Assembly (NCBI RefSeq): GCF_038505995.1
Contig: NZ_CP128414.1
Location: forward strand, 186,001-250,000
Source: Candidatus Phytoplasma asteris
Lineage (GTDB): Bacteria > Bacillota_I > Bacilli_A > Acholeplasmatales > Acholeplasmataceae
DNA: 64,000 nt
Direction of reading: 5' to 3'
The notes under the pieces were generated by a model. The model worked only from the letters and a program-made list of their open reading frames with translations. It was not told the origin of the DNA and did no database searches. The first letter of the stretch is position 1. Each line of letters starts with the position of its first letter. Shown piece by piece: positions 41,282-52,441 of this stretch. The position numbers and the translations under genes are program-made.

Positions 41282-41434
41282 TATATTATGAGTTATTTTT
41301 TTTTCATCAAAAGATAAAAATGGTGCTTGTAACAAATCACTGTTTTTTTATTTTGTATCTGGTTTTAGTTGGTTGCGTTTGTTAATGTTAAATTCGCCCA
41401 CATCTAACAAGATGCATTTACTAGGAGGTATCGT

Positions 41435-42508
41435 TTGATTAGTAAGAATTTTTTTAAACTTTTAGATAAAATCGCTCAAGAAAGAGATTTAGATAAAGAC
41501 CAAGTTATTGATGCTTTTGCTAAAGGATTGATTTCTGGTTGCAAAAAAAATCATAAAGTTAAAAGCTGTAAAATCGAGTTAAAAGAAGACAAAAGCGAAA
41601 TTATTTTATATAAACAATTTTTGGTTGCCGACGAAGCTACTATGAGCACTATTAATTTAAAAGAGTCAACTCCCATTACTCTTGAAGAAGCCCAACAAAT
41701 TAAGCCTCATGCCAAAATAGGTCAAGTAATTGATATTAAAGTTGATCCTAAAGATTTTAATCTATACGCTGTCAAAGAACTTAAAAATCAATTCAAAGAA
41801 GAGCTTACCAAAAAGAAAAGAGAAAGCATTTATAATTTTTTCAAACAACAAGAAGGCAAATTAATTAGCGCTAAAATTATTTCGGAAAACGATAAATTTT
41901 ATAATTTGGAATTAGAAAAAGAAATTACTACCTTGCTGCCTAAAAAAGAAATTGCTTCCAATAATGAAATGCAAGTAGGCGAAAGAATTCAAGTTTTTTT
42001 GTCAGAAGTAAGAAAAACTACTAAATGGCCTAAGATTTTTGTCAGTTGTAATCATGTGGGACTTGTAGTTAAAGTGTTAGAAGAAAATATTCCTGAAATC
42101 CAAGAAGGCATCGTTAAAATTGCAGGGGTTGCCCGCATTTCTGGCGAACGTACCAAAATTGGTTTATTGTCCTGCGACGCTCAAGTAGATGCCATTGGCT
42201 CTTGTATTGGCGAAAGAAGTAACCGTATTAAAAATGTTATCAAAATCCTTAAAGACGAAAAAGTTGATTTATTTGTTTGGAGCGACGATCCCCAAGAACT
42301 TATTGCAAATGCCCTCAAACCTGCTTCATGCCTTCAAGTTGTCATCAAAGACGACATTAACAAATACGCTCTTGCAATTGTTCCTGACGACCAATTTTCT
42401 TTAGCGATTGGTAAATTAGGTAAAAATGTTAAATTAGCAGTGGAAGTAACTAAGTGGAATATTGATATCAAAACCTTAGATCAAGCCCAAAAAGAAGGAT
42501 TAATTTAA
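41435..42508 (+). CDS. nusA: transcription termination/antitermination factor NusA
   Basis: 357 residues from TTG 41435, with a strong AGGAGG seven bases upstream. N-terminal polymerase-binding domain (1-125), S1 domain (about 130-200), then KH domains with SCIGERSNRIKNVIKIL and AIGKLGKNVKLAV. No acidic C-terminal repeats, as in other low-GC bacteria. Opens the nusA-ylxR-infB-rbfA operon; rimP and ylxQ, normal members of this operon, are not there. Confidence 0.95.
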   Translation: MISKNFFKLLDKIAQERDLDKDQVIDAFAKGLISGCKKNHKVKSCKIELKEDKSEIILYKQFLVADEATMSTINLKESTPITLEEAQQIKPHAKIGQVIDIKVDPKDFNLYAVKELKNQFKEELTKKKRESIYNFFKQQEGKLISAKIISENDKFYNLELEKEITTLLPKKEIASNNEMQVGERIQVFLSEVRKTTKWPKIFVSCNHVGLVVKVLEENIPEIQEGIVKIAGVARISGERTKIGLLSCDAQVDAIGSCIGERSNRIKNVIKILKDEKVDLFVWSDDPQELIANALKPASCLQVVIKDDINKYALAIVPDDQFSLAIGKLGKNVKLAVEVTKWNIDIKTLDQAQKEGLI

Positions 42509-42513
42509 TTGTA

Positions 42514-42771
42514 ATGACTGTTTTGCGAACTTGTATAGTTTCTAAAAAAATTCAAGATATCAAAAAAATGATTAGAATAAATAGCACTAAACAAGGAAAA
42601 GTAGCTGTTGATTTTAATTTAGCACTTCAAGGAAGAGGAGCATATCTAACTTTAAAACTTGAATATGTTATTTTGTCGCAAAAAAAGAAACTTTTAGATA
42701 AAAAACTCAAAACCAAAGTTCCTGAAGAAATATATCAAACTCTTTTAAAATTGATTGCTTTACAAACTTAG
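42514..42771 (+). CDS. ylxR: YlxR/RnpM family RNA-binding protein
   Basis: 85 residues. RTCIVSKKIQDIKKMIRI and GRGAYLTLK follow the YlxR pattern (RxC near the start, GRGAYV later). In Bacillus the homologue binds and modulates RNase P. Five bases after nusA, no strong ribosome site of its own, so coupled. Part of the conserved nusA-infB cluster. Confidence 0.88.
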   Translation: MTVLRTCIVSKKIQDIKKMIRINSTKQGKVAVDFNLALQGRGAYLTLKLEYVILSQKKKLLDKKLKTKVPEEIYQTLLKLIALQT

Positions 42772-42930
42772 TAAACATTTTTATATTTTATTTATGCATT
42801 TTTCCATCTTTGAAATATTTTTTGTTCACTTCACACTTCACATTTTTTATTTTTTGCCCAATTTATTTTTTATGTTGCAATCTTTTATTTTCATGCATTA
42901 AAAATTATTAAAATTAAAGGAGGGATGTAA

Positions 42931-44790
42931 ATGACCCTTAACAAAAAAACAAATAATGAAAATTCATCCAAAACTACCCCTAAATTATCCAAGGAAACGG
43001 ATTTGCGAAACGATTTTGCTAGTAAAAACTATGTTTTTAATCCCCAAGACAAAGTTTTTCAAATCGCTCAAGTTTTTGGCATTACCAGTGCTGTTTTAAT
43101 TAAAAAATTATTACAATTAGGACTTAAAGCAGATGTTAATCAAACCTTAGAAAAAGATATTGTTGAACTTTTAGCCAAAGATTACAATATTCAAGTAAGC
43201 GAACCCCAAGAAAAACACACCCCACCACAACTTCAACCGCAAACGCCTTCCCTCACTAAAACCAAACCCAACCAAAAACTTAATTTGCAAAAAAAATCGC
43301 CCATTGTAACTATTATGGGACACGTTGACCACGGCAAAACTACCCTATTAGATGCCATTCGAAAAACTCGTGTAGTTGATCAAGAATTTGGAGGCATTAC
43401 CCAACATATAGGAGCTTATCAAGTTGAATACCAAGGCAATAAAATAACTTTTATTGATACTCCAGGACATGAAGCTTTTGATAAGATGAGGGCTAGAGGA
43501 GCTAAAATTACTGATATTTGTATTTTGGTAGTAGCAGTTGATGATTGTGTCAAACCACAAACCTTAGAAGCCTTGAAGCACGCCCAAAAAGCCCAAATTC
43601 CTATTATTGTTGCTTTAAATAAAATTGATAAACCCAATAATAACACACAACAAATTATGCAAGAATTATCTAGTTATGATTTGTTGCCTGAAGAATGGGG
43701 CGGCACTACTCCTTATATTGCTATTTCTGCTTTAAAAAGAGAAGGTTTGGAAAAAATATTAGAAATTATTCTTTTAGTTAGTGAAATCCAAAATTTACAA
43801 GCTAATCCCGATCAAAAAGCTCAAGGAACAGTTATTGAGGCAAGCCTTGATAAATCTTTAGGACTGGTGGCTACTTTTATTGTAAGTGATGGCAACCTCA
43901 AAGTAGGCGATATCGTCGTTGCTGGAGCTTCTTATGGAAAAATTCGTTCCATGGAAGATGAAAACAAAAAAAAACTAACCAAAGCCTTACCTTCGCAACC
44001 TGTGCGTGTTGCAGGATTAAAAGAAGTGCCTCAAGCAGGAGATATTTTTTACGCCGTTGCTAATGAAAAACAAGCACGCCAAATTGTAGCCGAAAAAAAA
44101 TCCCAAACTAAAGAAAATTTAGCCAAAACCCTTTCACCTCTTAATTTAGAAGATATTTTACAAGACTTAGAAACCGAAAAACCGCAAGAACTAAATATCA
44201 TTTTAAAAGCTGATACTCAAGGAAGTTTGGAAGCGCTTCAAGGTATGATTGCCAAAATTAAAGTATCTGATCTTAAAGTGCAACTTTTGCGCGCTGCTGT
44301 TGGCACCATTACAGAAACAGATATTGCTTTTGCCAAATCATCAGACAGTTTGTTAATAGGCTTCAATATCAAACCTGCTTCTTCCACACTCAAATCTGCT
44401 CAAAGACAAGAAGTAAAAATTACTATTCATAATGTTATTTACCGCATTATTGAAGATATTGAACAAAAATTAAAATCTATGATTAAGCCTACTTTTGAAG
44501 AAGTGGTTACTGGTAAAGTAGAAGTAAGAAAAATTTTTAATATCAGTAAAGTTGGCAATATTGCTGGTTGTTATGTGACACAAGGTATTGTCAATAATAG
44601 CGATTTTGCCAAAGTAATGCGCAATGATGAAGTTTTATTTAAAGGTAAAATTGCATCCTTAAAACATCTCAAAGACAACATTAAATCTGCCAAACAAGGT
44701 TATGAGTGCGGCATTTTACTTGATGGTTTTAATGATTTTGAAATTAATGATATAATAGAAACATCTAAACTAAGCAAAGTAGAGGAATAA
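42931..44790 (+). CDS. infB: translation initiation factor IF-2
   Basis: 619 residues. A short N-terminal extension, then an IF2_N module, GTPase G1 GHVDHGKTT, G3 DTPGHEAF, G4 NKID, followed by domains II, III and the fMet-tRNA-binding C-terminal domain (GYECGILLDGFNDFEINDI). Much shorter than enterobacterial IF-2 because the N-terminal region is reduced. AAAGGAGGGATGTAA is a near-ideal ribosome site. The 159-base gap from ylxR has no terminator. Confidence 0.97.
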   Translation: MTLNKKTNNENSSKTTPKLSKETDLRNDFASKNYVFNPQDKVFQIAQVFGITSAVLIKKLLQLGLKADVNQTLEKDIVELLAKDYNIQVSEPQEKHTPPQLQPQTPSLTKTKPNQKLNLQKKSPIVTIMGHVDHGKTTLLDAIRKTRVVDQEFGGITQHIGAYQVEYQGNKITFIDTPGHEAFDKMRARGAKITDICILVVAVDDCVKPQTLEALKHAQKAQIPIIVALNKIDKPNNNTQQIMQELSSYDLLPEEWGGTTPYIAISALKREGLEKILEIILLVSEIQNLQANPDQKAQGTVIEASLDKSLGLVATFIVSDGNLKVGDIVVAGASYGKIRSMEDENKKKLTKALPSQPVRVAGLKEVPQAGDIFYAVANEKQARQIVAEKKSQTKENLAKTLSPLNLEDILQDLETEKPQELNIILKADTQGSLEALQGMIAKIKVSDLKVQLLRAAVGTITETDIAFAKSSDSLLIGFNIKPASSTLKSAQRQEVKITIHNVIYRIIEDIEQKLKSMIKPTFEEVVTGKVEVRKIFNISKVGNIAGCYVTQGIVNNSDFAKVMRNDEVLFKGKIASLKHLKDNIKSAKQGYECGILLDGFNDFEINDIIETSKLSKVEE

Positions 44791-44793
44791 AAA

Positions 44794-45135
44794 ATGGTAA
44801 CAACAGCTGAAAGATTGTCTAGTCTAATTCAAAAAGAATTGGTGTTAATTAATGATGTTATTCAAGACGAACAAATAGGATATATTAATTTAACCGATGT
44901 TAAAGTAACAAAAGACTTGTCTTTTGCTAATGTTTATTACACTATTTTAAGCGATGATCCAACTGTTTTGAAATTAACAGAAGAAACTATTGAACAAAAT
45001 AAAGTTGTTATTCGGTTGGAATTAGCTAAAAAAATTAAAAATTTTCGTAAAATACCTGATTTAGTTTTTAAATATGATAAATCTTTATCTTATGGACGCC
45101 GTATAGAAAATATTTTAAAAGATATTAATAAATAA
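44794..45135 (+). CDS. rbfA: ribosome-binding factor A
   Basis: 113 residues: AERLSSLIQKELVLIN, an INLTDVKVTKDLSFANVYYT strand pair (KH-like fold) and IPDLVFKYDKSLSYGRRIE at the end. Needed for 16S 5'-end maturation. Three bases after infB with AGAGGAATAAAA as ribosome site; last gene of the operon. Confidence 0.95.
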   Translation: MVTTAERLSSLIQKELVLINDVIQDEQIGYINLTDVKVTKDLSFANVYYTILSDDPTVLKLTEETIEQNKVVIRLELAKKIKNFRKIPDLVFKYDKSLSYGRRIENILKDINK

Positions 45136-45170
45136 TTCTTTCTTTGTTATTTGTTTCAATAATTTATATA

Positions 45171-45199
45171 AGAGATGCTTTAATAAAGGCGTCTTTTTT
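45171..45199 (+). terminator. nusA-rbfA operon terminator
   Basis: AGATGC (45173-45178) pairs with GCGTCT (45189-45194, one G-T) and runs into six Ts. An open frame of 87 codons across this hairpin is therefore not accepted as a gene. Confidence 0.7.
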
Positions 45200-45436
45200 C
45201 TTTATTGGCGTTGGTATTTTGTTATCTTTGTTATTAAAAATAATTTGCGCACAAAATAAAAAAATTAAAATCACTTTTCTTTGTGCAATTCCAAAAAATA
45301 ATGTAATTAGTAAAATAATTCAAATATATAATTGCAAAAATAAATTTGCAAACGGCTTTTGTTTTGCTTTTTTGCTTTTGCTTATCATAAATAATAAAAT
45401 GAAATAATAAAACACAACAAAAAGAAAGGAAAAACG

Positions 45437-46003
45437 ATGAAACTTATTGTAGGTTTGGGCAATCCAGGTACCAAATTTGTAAACACTCGTCATAATGTTG
45501 GTTTTGCTGTTGTTGATTCTTTTTTAAGTCAAAATAAATATCAAATCTTGAAGGAAGACAAAACCGCCCACATTTATCAAATTAATTTTAACCACCACCA
45601 ATCATTATTGATTAAACCACAAACGTATATGAATTTATCAGGTGAAGTGGTAAAAAAAATTATAAATAAATATCGCATTAAGATAGAAAATATTTTAGTT
45701 ATTGTAGATGATATTTATTTGGATGAAGGCAAATTAAAGTTAAAAATGCAAGGTGGTCATGGAGGGCATAACGGATTAAGGAATATTATTGATCGTTTAG
45801 GCACTAAACAATTTAAAAGGTTAAAAATAGGAGTAAGTTTAGATTCTTGCATTCCTTTGGATCAATATCTTTTAACGCCTGTCAATGCAAGCAGTCAAAA
45901 AAATATTTTAAAAAACATTAATATTATTAATAAAATTATATTTAATTTTATCCAAGATGTGGATTTTAATATTTTAATGAATGGGTATAATTCTAAACTT
46001 TGA
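45437..46003 (+). CDS. pth: peptidyl-tRNA hydrolase
   Basis: 188 residues. GLGNPGTKFVNTRHNVGF contains the catalytic His (about 20); QTYMNLSGE, VDDIYLDEG (catalytic Asp) and GGHGGHNGLRNI complete the family pattern. AGAAAGGAAAAACG precedes the ATG. Recycles peptidyl-tRNA released from stalled ribosomes. Monocistronic, convergent with corC through a shared terminator. Confidence 0.97.
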   Translation: MKLIVGLGNPGTKFVNTRHNVGFAVVDSFLSQNKYQILKEDKTAHIYQINFNHHQSLLIKPQTYMNLSGEVVKKIINKYRIKIENILVIVDDIYLDEGKLKLKMQGGHGGHNGLRNIIDRLGTKQFKRLKIGVSLDSCIPLDQYLLTPVNASSQKNILKNINIINKIIFNFIQDVDFNILMNGYNSKL

Positions 46004-46072
46004 TTTTGTATTACCCATTATTATTTATTTGAAAATAAATGATTTCTTAATTGAACAAATTTATAAAGGTAT

Positions 46073-46110
46073 AAAAAAAGAGCAAATATGAAAATATTTG
46101 CTCTTTTTAT
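46073..46110. terminator. bidirectional terminator between pth and corC
   Basis: A perfect 15-bp stem (46075-46089 with 46094-46108), GAAA loop, with A-run and T-run at either side, so it can end transcription from both strands. Confidence 0.92.
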
Positions 46111-47391
46111 TTATTTTATTTCTTCTTGTAAATCTATTTTTGTGATTTTGATTTGAGAAATTACTTTATCATTGTGTTTTAAGATTGTAAATTTAAAATT
46201 CTTGTAAATGATTTCGGTATTTTTGTCATTTGGTTTGGGGAATCTTCCCAATTGTCCTATTAAAAAACCACTTAAAGTATCATAATCTTCAGTGTTAAAT
46301 TCTAATTTAATTGCTTCTGCGACCTCTTCTAAATCAGCAAATCCATTAACAATATATTCATTTTTGGCAACTTCTTTAATCATTAGCTCTTCGTTGTCGT
46401 ATTCATCCGAAATTTCACCTAAGATCTCTTCAATTAAATCCTCAAAAGTAATTATTCCAGCTGTGCCACCATATTCGTCAATTACTATTGCCATATGGGT
46501 TTTGGTTTTTTTCATTTCGCGGAAAAATTCATTAGTATTTTTTGTATCTGGGACCAAATAAGGTTTTCTAATGAATTTTTTCAAATCAAAAATTTTATTT
46601 GGGTTTGAGGACATTAAATAATTAAAAATATCTTTAACATGTAAAATGCCTATAATATTATCAATACTATTTTCATAAACTGGAAAACGTGTGTATTTTT
46701 CATTTTGGATAGTTTTAATTAATTCTTTTTTGGTAATTTCAACATCAATTGCAACTACTTCGGTGCGGTGGCGCATTACTTCAGAAATGTTTGTGTGATC
46801 AAATTCAAAAATATTTTGAATCATTTTATTTTCATCTTTGTCAATGATTCCTTTTTGATAACTTGAAGTTAACATTAAGCGTAGTTCGTCTTCTGAGACT
46901 TGTATGCTATTTTTGTTAGGATTTAGTCCGAAAACAATAAGAAAAAGATTACTTACTTGAGTCAAAATCCAAACCAAAGGCGTAATTAACCAAGCAATTA
47001 AGGAAATAGAACCAGAAAAAAGATAAGCAATTTTGGAAGGTGCATGCATTGCTATGCGTTTAGGAATTAATTCTCCAAAAATAATAGAAAGGGTAATAAT
47101 TAAAGCCTCAATTCCGATGTTATGTAATGAAAAATGCCCTTCTGTTTCTCTTAGCCAACAAGATGTTACAATATTTCCTTGAAAAAAAGTAATGATGTGA
47201 ATCATAATTTGAATTACTGATAAAAAAGTGGTTGGTTTGGCTTTGATTTTTTTGACTCTTAGAGCATTTTTATTGCCCTTTTTGATATCTAATTCAATTT
47301 TGCTTTCGTTAGTAGAAATAAAAGATATTTCGCAAGCTGCAAAAAAAGCATTTAATGCGATTAAAATAATCAATATGACTATCGGATTCAT
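46111..47391 (-). CDS. CNNM/CorC-family membrane protein with CBS pair
   Basis: 426 residues from ATG 47391, with AAAAGGTG upstream. N-terminal DUF21 (CNNM) domain with three or four membrane helices (about 1-175, including FFAACEISFISTNESKI), two CBS domains (about 205-330) and a C-terminal CorC_HlyC domain (VNGFADLEEVAEAIKLEF). Often annotated haemolysin; the family is now linked to Mg2+ export or homeostasis. Own promoter about 180 bases upstream. Confidence 0.9.
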   Translation of the reverse strand: MNPIVILIILIALNAFFAACEISFISTNESKIELDIKKGNKNALRVKKIKAKPTTFLSVIQIMIHIITFFQGNIVTSCWLRETEGHFSLHNIGIEALIITLSIIFGELIPKRIAMHAPSKIAYLFSGSISLIAWLITPLVWILTQVSNLFLIVFGLNPNKNSIQVSEDELRLMLTSSYQKGIIDKDENKMIQNIFEFDHTNISEVMRHRTEVVAIDVEITKKELIKTIQNEKYTRFPVYENSIDNIIGILHVKDIFNYLMSSNPNKIFDLKKFIRKPYLVPDTKNTNEFFREMKKTKTHMAIVIDEYGGTAGIITFEDLIEEILGEISDEYDNEELMIKEVAKNEYIVNGFADLEEVAEAIKLEFNTEDYDTLSGFLIGQLGRFPKPNDKNTEIIYKNFKFTILKHNDKVISQIKITKIDLQEEIK

Positions 47392-47573
47392 AAGAAAAAA
47401 CACCTTTTGGCATTAATGCACATTTTTTTATTTGCTAAATTTGATTTTTTACCCACAAACGTCTTTTTTTCAAAGATCTTTATTGTGCTCAATTTTATAC
47501 TATCACTATCGTCCATATTTTTTTGAAACAACACCTCGCATTTAATTTATATTTTTAATAACTAACTGATTTC

Positions 47574-47602
47574 ATTTTAACATAAATAATAAAAAATGTC
47601 AA
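47574..47602 (-). promoter_or_regulatory. promoter of the CorC-family gene
   Basis: On the minus strand TTGACA (47602-47597), 17-base spacer, TAAAAT (47579-47574). Near-consensus. The leader to the start codon is about 175 bases without obvious structure. Confidence 0.75.
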
Positions 47603-47878
47603 TTTATAAAGTAAAATAATTGCTGGTTTTTCATTGGTTTTTGCTCGCTTTTTGTGGTACATATTTTTTTGTTAATGGAAAATAAAAGCAATAAAAAAGA
47701 ATAGTAATTTTATTTGGGTGTTTCTTTTGGTTTTGTGATTTTTTTGTGATTTGTGGTAATTGAAAAAATTGATGACTATTTTCAAAAACTTCTGTTTGCT
47801 ATTATTGTTGCCTTTTGGTTTGGCGTTTCTTTTTTGCCTCCATGCAATTTTAATTTATCTTTGGATTTTATAATTTGT
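47603..47878. other. intergenic region, priA 3' side
   Basis: T/G-rich stretch between the CorC-family promoter and the priA stop. No hairpin terminator, open frame with ribosome site or RNA gene recognised. Confidence 0.4.
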
Positions 47879-50338
47879 TTACAATAAATTAGCAAACCTA
47901 TCAAAAATAATTAAAGCATCTTGGTGAATGTTGTTTTCCAAAATAAAATCTAGATCCAAAGGCCAAATGCTATATTTTAGTGTCAATAAACAGCGATAAC
48001 GGTTATTTTTTTTAGGAATAAGTGATAAAACAGGACCTAAAACAGTTATTTTGTGTGAAAAGCGATTGGCCAATACTGCTTTGATGCGGTAAGCAATATC
48101 AAAAGTTTTTTTAAAATCTTTATGAGAGATTAAAATTTGGCTCAGGTATCCAAATGGAGGGTTTTGTGATATTTTTCTTTCTTCTAAAAGTTGTCTCAAA
48201 AACTCCTTTTCTTCATATTTGACTGCCGCATTAATTGCAAAATGGTCTATATTATAGCTTTGCACAATTACTTTGCCTTGTTCTTTTCTGCCACAACGTC
48301 CTGCTGCTTGAATGAGTAATTGAAAGGTTTTTTCTGAGCCTTTAAAACTAGGAATTTTGAGTAAAGAATCTGCCATTAAAATACCTACTAAAGTAACTTT
48401 GTGAAAGTCAAGTCCTTTGGCAATCATTTGAGTTCCTAACAAAATATCTGCTTTTTCTTGATTAAAATCGTTCCATAATTTTTCGTATTGACTAATTTTT
48501 GTGATAGTATCTGAATCAAATTTGATAAGTCTTGCTTGCAAAAATTCTTTTTGGAGATAAGCTTCGATGTATTCGATACCAACGCCTACTTCTTTTATTT
48601 GTTCTTTGGAGCAGCGCATGCATTTTGGTGTAAATTGATCTTTATAGTTGCAATGACTACATTTTAATAGTTCTTGTTTTTGATAAAAAGTAAGGCTATT
48701 GTTGCATTTATGGCATTTGGGGACAAAGCCGCAAAAACGACATAAAACAAATGGTGCAAAACCTTTAGTGTTGATAAATAAAATGGCTTGTTGTTGTTTG
48801 GCTAGAACTTCCCTTAATGCATGTTTGAGGGTTTGTGAAAAAGGTTCTAAATTGCCTTTTTTTAATTCTTCTTTCATGTCTACAAGTTCGATGGTAGGTA
48901 AAGCATCAATTAAAGCTCTTTTGGTAAGGCTTAAAAGTTGATAATTTTGTTGTAAAACTTGATAATGACTTTCCAAAGAAGGAGTAGCGCTTCCTAAAAT
49001 TAAAGGAATTTTGTGGTATTTAGCCCTTATTTGTGCCAAGGTTCTTGCATCATAAGTGGCGCGCTCTTTTTCTATTAAAGCCTCGTCGTGTTCTTCGTCA
49101 ATGATGACAATTCCTAAATTATTTAAAGGAGCAAAAATAGCACTACGAGTGCCTAAAACAATGCAGGCTTGTTGTTCTTTGATTTTTAAAAATTGGTCTA
49201 AATGTTCTTTGGGGCTTAAATAACTGTGTAAAATAGCTATATTTTTGTTTGTGAATTTGGCTTGGAGGCGTTGCATTAAAGGAGCTATTAACATTACTTC
49301 AGGTACCAATAATAAAACTTGTTTATTTTGATTGAGAACTTTGGTAATTAAATGGAGATAAATTTCAGTTTTGCCTGAGCCTGTTTTTCCGTATAAAAGA
49401 TAAGTTTTGTGGTAGTTAAGATTTATTTTTTGTGCTATTTGTTGTTGTTCTTCATTCAAAATTATTTTTTTGTCTTCTGCAAGTAAATCAAAGTTGTGAT
49501 TTAGAACTATACTTATTTTTTGTTCTGTTTGTAAAAGAATCTTTTTGCGGATTAAGGATTGAATAATGCTGTTTGAAGTCAATTCTAAGGCTTTTTTTCT
49601 TGTGATTTCTTGAGTTTTTATTTTTGGTTTGCTATGTTTGATTTCATTTGAGCTTGTTTTATCTAACATTTTTAAAGGTTTTAAAGGTTTTAATTGTTTT
49701 AATTCTTTTAATTTTGCAATAAAATCTTTTTGCTTGGGTGTTAATTTTATATCTTTTTGTTCACTTAATTGCGGATTAAGGTGGTAAATGCATATTTTTT
49801 TTTCAGTGTTTTTTTCTTTGAGTTGTAAAATATCTTTGATTATGACAATTTTTTTCTTAGATAGTTTTGTAAAATGTTCTAATAGTTTTTCTTGCGATTT
49901 GTTTTTGGGATTTAAAAAAAGTTCCTTTTTGTTTGCGAAAAAACCTTTGAGATTTTCAGGAAATAACTCCTTATTTATAATTTTAATTTCTTTTAAAAAA
50001 GATTTTACAAATTCTTTGGGGAAAATAGTTTCATAAACTAAGGCTTTAATAATGAAAGGAGTTTTTAACATTTCTTGGGATAATAAAAAAAATTCTTGAT
50101 CAAAATAAGGAGTTTCATCTAAAATAGTTATTATTTCTTTTAAGTTCTTATTGAACTTGCTATTTTCTTTTAAATTGATAATATAGCCTAAGCGTTGCGA
50201 ATTAGCATTACCAAAAGGAACTACAACTCTCATTGCTTTTTTGATTATCTTTTCAAAATGGGGTGGTACCAAATAATCAAAAGGTTTGTTAATTCCTTGA
50301 TATGTAGTTTTTATATCTATAATTATTTCAGCTATCAA
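47879..50338 (-). CDS. priA: primosomal replication protein N' (PriA helicase)
   Basis: 819 residues. N-terminal DNA 3'-end binding domain (about 1-100), helicase Walker A YGKTGSGKTEIYL (about 317-329), DEEHDEAL, GSATPSLES, a zinc module of CxxC pairs (CRFCGFVPKCHKCNN to CMRC, about 535-575) and GTQMIAKGLDFHKV in the second RecA lobe. A lysine/leucine-rich insertion around 205-235 is unusual. Restarts stalled forks. The region before the start has weak ribosome signals (AAGGATAAAA). Confidence 0.95.
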   Translation of the reverse strand: MIAEIIIDIKTTYQGINKPFDYLVPPHFEKIIKKAMRVVVPFGNANSQRLGYIINLKENSKFNKNLKEIITILDETPYFDQEFFLLSQEMLKTPFIIKALVYETIFPKEFVKSFLKEIKIINKELFPENLKGFFANKKELFLNPKNKSQEKLLEHFTKLSKKKIVIIKDILQLKEKNTEKKICIYHLNPQLSEQKDIKLTPKQKDFIAKLKELKQLKPLKPLKMLDKTSSNEIKHSKPKIKTQEITRKKALELTSNSIIQSLIRKKILLQTEQKISIVLNHNFDLLAEDKKIILNEEQQQIAQKINLNYHKTYLLYGKTGSGKTEIYLHLITKVLNQNKQVLLLVPEVMLIAPLMQRLQAKFTNKNIAILHSYLSPKEHLDQFLKIKEQQACIVLGTRSAIFAPLNNLGIVIIDEEHDEALIEKERATYDARTLAQIRAKYHKIPLILGSATPSLESHYQVLQQNYQLLSLTKRALIDALPTIELVDMKEELKKGNLEPFSQTLKHALREVLAKQQQAILFINTKGFAPFVLCRFCGFVPKCHKCNNSLTFYQKQELLKCSHCNYKDQFTPKCMRCSKEQIKEVGVGIEYIEAYLQKEFLQARLIKFDSDTITKISQYEKLWNDFNQEKADILLGTQMIAKGLDFHKVTLVGILMADSLLKIPSFKGSEKTFQLLIQAAGRCGRKEQGKVIVQSYNIDHFAINAAVKYEEKEFLRQLLEERKISQNPPFGYLSQILISHKDFKKTFDIAYRIKAVLANRFSHKITVLGPVLSLIPKKNNRYRCLLTLKYSIWPLDLDFILENNIHQDALIIFDRFANLL

Positions 50339-50423
50339 TTTTTTATCCTTGCTTTCCTTATTGCTTTAGTTTTTGAGGGTTTGATACTTCAATTATAACA
50401 AAATTATAAATCATTTGGGATTA

Positions 50424-50453
50424 ATAAAAAAAGAGACTTTAAAAAGCCTCTTT
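50424..50453 (-). terminator. terminator after the ftsH pseudogene
   Basis: Eleven-base arms (50430-50440 with 50443-50453, one mismatch) followed on the minus strand by seven Ts. Serves transcripts coming from the broken AAA+ genes upstream. Confidence 0.7.
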
Positions 50454-50496
50454 ACGATTTGTTTGATTGTAATTAATGTGTGTAAACGATTTTAAT

Positions 50497-52437
<1,941 letters not shown>

Positions 52438-52441
<4 letters not shown>

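Noticed and set aside
45144-45407. 87-codon plus-strand frame after rbfA
   Set aside because: Starts at TTG without ribosome site and runs through a clear intrinsic terminator.
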